From NCBI GenBank assembly GCA_910577335.1, contig CAJTMJ010000043.1, positions 1 to 27,394 on the forward strand: a DNA stretch of 27,394 bases, written 5' to 3'. A program made the position numbers and the translations under genes. Positions 24,205-27,394 of the stretch are shown one piece after another (position 1 is the stretch's first letter; each line of letters begins with the position of its first letter). Below the pieces are notes generated by a model. The model ran no database searches and was not told the origin of the DNA. It saw only the letters and a list, made by a program, of their open reading frames with translations. The stretch comes from an uncultured Duncaniella sp. (GTDB lineage Bacteria > Bacteroidota > Bacteroidia > Bacteroidales > Muribaculaceae).

Positions 24205-24249
24205 AATAGACTGGTTTAACCTCTCGGAGAAAAGTTAAACCAGTCTATT
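24205..24249. promoter_or_regulatory. Perfect 16-bp hairpin between the symporter gene and araD
   Basis: AATAGACTGGTTTAAC (24205-24220) and GTTAAACCAGTCTATT (24234-24249) pair over 16 bp around a 13-nt loop. On the minus strand, which carries the genes, the stem is followed by ATCAAAC, so it is not a standard U-tailed terminator. On the plus strand it is followed by TTTTAATT, but no plus-strand gene is near. It begins 11 nt after the symporter stop codon. Likely roles are partial termination, 3'-end protection of the symporter message, or operator function. Confidence 0.7.
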
Positions 24250-24260
24250 TTAATTCTAAA

Positions 24261-25967
24261 TTACCAGAAGTAGATGTAGAACGCTACAGTGATACCGAGG
24301 ATGATTATAGAGTTGATAACATCCCAATGGTTCCAGCTTGCGCGGGTTGCGGCACGCTGTTCAGCTGTGGAAGTTCCGAAGACGAGACCTTGAATCCTTT
24401 CAGGAGCGGGAGCTTTGGTGAACAAGCTGACAACAATTGCTACCAAGAGACAGAACACGAGCATCCAGCCGCAGAAGAACAGCCAGTTAACATCGTAGAA
24501 CAGATATTGGAATATGTTGCTTTCGTTGCCGCCGGGGACGACACCTGCGTTTTCGTAATAGATCTTAGCGCCAAGACGGGCAAGACCGATAACGAGTCCG
24601 GATATAAGCGCCCACATACCACCTTGAGCTGTGGTGCGTTTCCAGCATACACCAAGAAGGAATGCCGCTGCGATACCCGGAGCAAGAACAGACTGCACTT
24701 CCTGTAGATATTTGTAGAGCACATCGCCCATAGAGCGCATGATAGGAATCCAGAGGATACCGAGAGCCACGATAACAACAGTGGCTGCCTGACCGATACG
24801 TACGAGTTTCTTAGGCTCAGTGTTGGGGCGGAAGCGCTGATAGAAGTCGATGGTGAAGAGGGCTGCGGATGAGTTGAACAGTGATGCGAGTGAGGACATG
24901 AGGGCTGCGAGGATGCCGCAGACAATCAGACCTTTCACACCGGCAGGGAGTAATTTTGCCACAAGGGTGGGGAATGCCGCATCGGAGTTCACATTGCCGT
25001 TGGCAAGCATGGGGAGGAAGCCTTCACCACCTGCTGCAAGAGACTGCTGGTGGATTGCGAATGCGATCATACCGGGGATAAGGAAAAGGAACACAGGGAG
25101 GAGTTTGAGATAAGCTCCGAAGATGGTGCCTCGGCGAGCTTCTTTCTCATCTTTACCTGAGAGGACACGTTGCACGATAAACTGGTCGGTACACCAGTAC
25201 CAGAAACCAATCACCGCTGAGCCGATAAGCGCCCCGAGCCACGGGTAGTTGGCGTCGCCGTTGTTGCGGATAAGGTTGGTCATGTGATCGCCGTATTCAT
25301 TGACTTCGATGCTGCTGCATATACGCATCATTTCATCCCAACCGCCAAGTTCCTTGAGTCCGAGCACAAGTATGATGAGCGAGCCAAGGAGTAGGATGGG
25401 AGTCTGAAGCACGGAGGTGTAAAGTACAGATTTCATACCTCCGAAGATGGTGTAGAGTGCTGTGACGATAACAAGACCGATAGCGGCAATCCAGAAGAAG
25501 TCTATGCCCCAGAGTGTGTCGATGCCGAATACTTGCTGGAACACAAGACCGCCGGCGTATACTGTCACAGCCACTTTAGTGAGCACATAGCTTATAAGAG
25601 ATATGGCGGAGAGGATGGTGCGTGATTGAGGGTTATAACGCTTTTCAAGGAACTCAGGCATGGTATAGACCATTGAGCGAGTGTAGAAAGGTACGAAAAC
25701 CCAGCCGAGGAGAAGTATCATCCAGCCTTGGATCTCCCAGTGGGCCATCGCCATGCCCGACGATGCTCCCGAACCTGCGAGACCGATAAGGTGTTCAGAG
25801 CCGATGTTTGATGCGAAGATTGACGCGCCGATTGCTATCCATGTAGCGTCTTTACCGCCGAGGAAGTAGTCGGCGGCATTGTTCTGTTTCTGTTTCATCA
25901 CCCATACGATGACGCCGATTAGCGCGAGGGCGAAGATGCCGATTACCAGCCAGTCAAGAAATGCCAT
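24261..25967 (-). CDS. Na+/sugar symporter (SSS family, SGLT-like), probable L-arabinose transporter
   Basis: The protein has 568 aa with many membrane helices and is of the sodium:solute symporter family. The vSGLT-like features are SNIGSEHLIGLAGSGASSGM near helix 1, WYWCTDQFIVQRVLSGKD in the sugar-site region, and LAALMSSLASLFNSSAALFT. The last corresponds to the SSLAS stretch of the Na2 site in vSGLT. It would bring sugar across the inner membrane with Na+. L-Arabinose is the likely substrate because the next three genes are araD, araA and araB and the gene before is a mutarotase. Galactose or glucose cannot be ruled out from sequence alone. Confidence 0.9.
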   Translation of the reverse strand: MAFLDWLVIGIFALALIGVIVWVMKQKQNNAADYFLGGKDATWIAIGASIFASNIGSEHLIGLAGSGASSGMAMAHWEIQGWMILLLGWVFVPFYTRSMVYTMPEFLEKRYNPQSRTILSAISLISYVLTKVAVTVYAGGLVFQQVFGIDTLWGIDFFWIAAIGLVIVTALYTIFGGMKSVLYTSVLQTPILLLGSLIILVLGLKELGGWDEMMRICSSIEVNEYGDHMTNLIRNNGDANYPWLGALIGSAVIGFWYWCTDQFIVQRVLSGKDEKEARRGTIFGAYLKLLPVFLFLIPGMIAFAIHQQSLAAGGEGFLPMLANGNVNSDAAFPTLVAKLLPAGVKGLIVCGILAALMSSLASLFNSSAALFTIDFYQRFRPNTEPKKLVRIGQAATVVIVALGILWIPIMRSMGDVLYKYLQEVQSVLAPGIAAAFLLGVCWKRTTAQGGMWALISGLVIGLARLGAKIYYENAGVVPGGNESNIFQYLFYDVNWLFFCGWMLVFCLLVAIVVSLFTKAPAPERIQGLVFGTSTAEQRAATRASWNHWDVINSIIILGITVAFYIYFW

Positions 25968-26028
25968 TGGTTTTAGATTTGTGAATTGTTAGTTGAAAAT
26001 TTGTTTCGTGAGATACTGATTCGTTATG

Positions 26029-26036
26029 CAAAATTA
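26029..26036 (-). promoter_or_regulatory. Possible -7 box upstream of the symporter gene
   Basis: TAATTTTG on the minus strand (26036-26029) fits the -7 consensus TAnnTTTG, about 60 nt before the symporter ATG. No TTTG lies 19-21 bp further upstream, so the match is partial. It could give the symporter genes a promoter separate from the mutarotase gene. Confidence 0.3.
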
Positions 26037-26095
26037 CTTATTAGAGAGGAGAAGGGGATATGTGAATCAGTCAAAAAGATGTCAAAATCGCTCAA

Positions 26096-27286
26096 TTATT
26101 TCTCAGAAGCGTCTTCAGCAGGGGTTGCGGGGGCTTCAGCGGGTGCAACGGAGAATGCGAAGACGGTATGGCTGTTATAAGTTTCGTCGGGACGAAGAGT
26201 AGTGGTGGGCCACTCGGGCTTGTTGGGGCTGTCGGGGTAGTGCTGGGTTTCAAGGCACATTCCGGCGTGCTGGTTGTAGACCTTTCCGTTCTTGCCGGTG
26301 ATGGTTCCGTCAAGGAAGTTTCCTGAATAGAATTGGATGCCGGGTTCGTCGGTGTAAACGGTGAGCACGATGCCGTTTTCAGGCGATGTGAGTATCGCTG
26401 CGGGAGCGTTTATGTCACCCTTGGTATCGAGCACCCAGTTGTGGTCGTATCCGTTGCCGTTTTTGATCTGTTCATAGTCCATCATGGCGATATCCTGACC
26501 GACAGGCTTAGCTACGGTGAAATCCATAGGAGTGCCAGCCACGGGGAGTATCTCGCCTGAGGTCATATATGTTGAGTCAACAGGTGTGAAGTTAGCAGCG
26601 TTGATATATAATACATCATTTTCAACACCTTTAGAGGGGTCACCGCCAAGGTTGAAATATGAATGGTTGGTCATGTTTATCACTGTGGTCTTGTCGGTAG
26701 TGGCAGTGTAAGCGATGTCAACCTTGTTGTCGGAAGTCAGTGTATAGGTCACTTTTGCGGTCAGGTTGCCGGGGAAGTTGTTGTCGCCGTCGGGAGACTG
26801 CATTGTGAGGACGAGGGTTGAGTCGTTGGGCTGCTCTGCGTCATATACCTGATATTGCCATCCTGTGGGACCTCCATGCAGGCAGTGTCCGAAGTTATTT
26901 ACAGGAAGTTGTACGGTGTCACCGTCGAGCACGAGACGACCATGGTCGATGCGATTGGCGTACCGACCTATAGCTGCGCCGAAATCGCTTTGATTGTTTT
27001 CAGGGAAGTATGCTGCCACACTATCCATTCCGAGTACCACGTCGTGGAAATTACCGTCACGGTCGGGAACCATGATTGAAACGATACGTCCGCCGAAGTT
27101 TGTGATACATACTTCGGTGCCGGCATTGTTGGTGAGCGAGTAGAGATGAGTGGCTTTGCCATTATACTCGTTTTCGAAATTTTGCGGGTCAAGTCCGGAT
27201 TTAGTGAGTTCGGGCTGCTCTTTTTGGCTTCCGCAGGCAGTGAAAAGCGCTGCAAGTGTTACAAATGCTAAATGCTGTAGTCTCAT
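26096..27286 (-). CDS. galM: Lipoprotein aldose 1-epimerase (mutarotase)
   Basis: The protein has 396 aa. The ATG at 27286 is chosen because it gives the lipoprotein signal MRLQHLAFVTLAALFTAC (lipobox Cys18); the frame runs open to 27355 but without signal-peptide character. The GalM fold follows, with ITNFGGRIVSIMVPDRDG, GRYANRI (107-113), HCLHGGPTGW, the catalytic His208 in NMTNHSYFNLGG and the catalytic Glu346 in GMCLETQHYPDSPNKP. The C-terminus carries an Ala/Pro/Glu-rich tail (APAEAPATPAEDASEK). It interconverts sugar anomers outside the cytoplasm, supplying the anomer the symporter takes up. It lies 128 bp upstream of the symporter gene, at the head of the arabinose cluster. No full promoter is visible in 27287-27394. 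Confidence 0.93.
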   Translation of the reverse strand: MRLQHLAFVTLAALFTACGSQKEQPELTKSGLDPQNFENEYNGKATHLYSLTNNAGTEVCITNFGGRIVSIMVPDRDGNFHDVVLGMDSVAAYFPENNQSDFGAAIGRYANRIDHGRLVLDGDTVQLPVNNFGHCLHGGPTGWQYQVYDAEQPNDSTLVLTMQSPDGDNNFPGNLTAKVTYTLTSDNKVDIAYTATTDKTTVINMTNHSYFNLGGDPSKGVENDVLYINAANFTPVDSTYMTSGEILPVAGTPMDFTVAKPVGQDIAMMDYEQIKNGNGYDHNWVLDTKGDINAPAAILTSPENGIVLTVYTDEPGIQFYSGNFLDGTITGKNGKVYNQHAGMCLETQHYPDSPNKPEWPTTTLRPDETYNSHTVFAFSVAPAEAPATPAEDASEK

Positions 27287-27344
27287 GTGTATAAATATAT
27301 AACGTGATTTTAAAAATATTTCGATGTGAAAATGTATGAACTCA

Positions 27345-27358
27345 TTAGTGTCCACTAA
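27345..27358. promoter_or_regulatory. Palindrome upstream of galM
   Basis: TTAGTG-TC-CACTAA is a perfect 6+6 inverted repeat with a 2-bp spacer, about 60 bp upstream of the galM start. It could be an operator for the arabinose cluster, or the end of a mobile element that continues past the window edge. No copy was seen elsewhere in the window. Confidence 0.35.
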
Positions 27359-27394
27359 AAAATCATAAAAGTTCTTTGAAATAATTGAAATTCA

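Overview
The window is a chromosomal segment of a gut-type Bacteroidales bacterium. The evidence is a SusC/SusD pair, several lipoproteins with an acidic stretch after the lipobox cysteine, no Shine-Dalgarno sequences, and repeated use of the Bacteroidetes promoter TTTG-(19-21 bp)-TAnnTTTG. The roughly 50% GC impression and protein style would suit a Muribaculaceae-like lineage, but that placement is an inference from memory and not a search result.

Region 1 (1-11.2 kb) is a polysaccharide utilization locus that looks pectin-directed. A periplasmic GH28-GH105 fusion enzyme on the minus strand diverges from a plus-strand operon. That operon holds a SusC-like TonB-dependent importer, a SusD-like binding lipoprotein and a lipoprotein with an FN3-like and a beta-helix-like part (DUF4957/DUF5123 type). 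The two transcription units face away from back-to-back, full-consensus promoters. The plus operon has an AT-rich leader of about 345 nt and ends in a 9-bp tandem repeat followed by two strong hairpins.

Region 2 (11.2-14.6 kb, all minus) holds a small lipoprotein of unknown function, the Na+/H+ antiporter NhaD, the tRNA-modification enzyme TcdA and an overlapping unknown gene. Region 3 (14.8-19.6 kb, minus) is a tight five-gene operon for the last steps of the succinate-to-propionate pathway: methylmalonyl-CoA epimerase, carboxyltransferase, a lamin-tail/OadG fusion, a biotin carrier and a Na+-pumping beta subunit. It is framed by a clear promoter and a clear terminator.

Region 4 (19.6-27.4 kb, minus) starts with a small lipoprotein gene that has its own promoter and terminator. 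The rest is an L-arabinose cluster: lipoprotein aldose 1-epimerase, Na+/sugar symporter, ribulose-5-phosphate 4-epimerase, arabinose isomerase and ribulokinase. Arabinan is a common pectin side chain, so regions 1 and 4 plausibly feed on the same plant polymer. The Na+ pump, the NhaD antiporter and the Na+/sugar symporter would share one sodium circuit. No transcriptional regulator, transposase, tRNA, rRNA or CRISPR array is visible.

I found no clearly new defence or mobile system. The most unusual points are the lamin-tail OadG subunit, the GH28-GH105 fusion, the long susC leader, the repeat and alternative hairpins at 10.9-11.1 kb, two places where a terminator tail doubles as the next promoter's -33 box, and a 16-bp perfect hairpin between the sugar transporter and araD.
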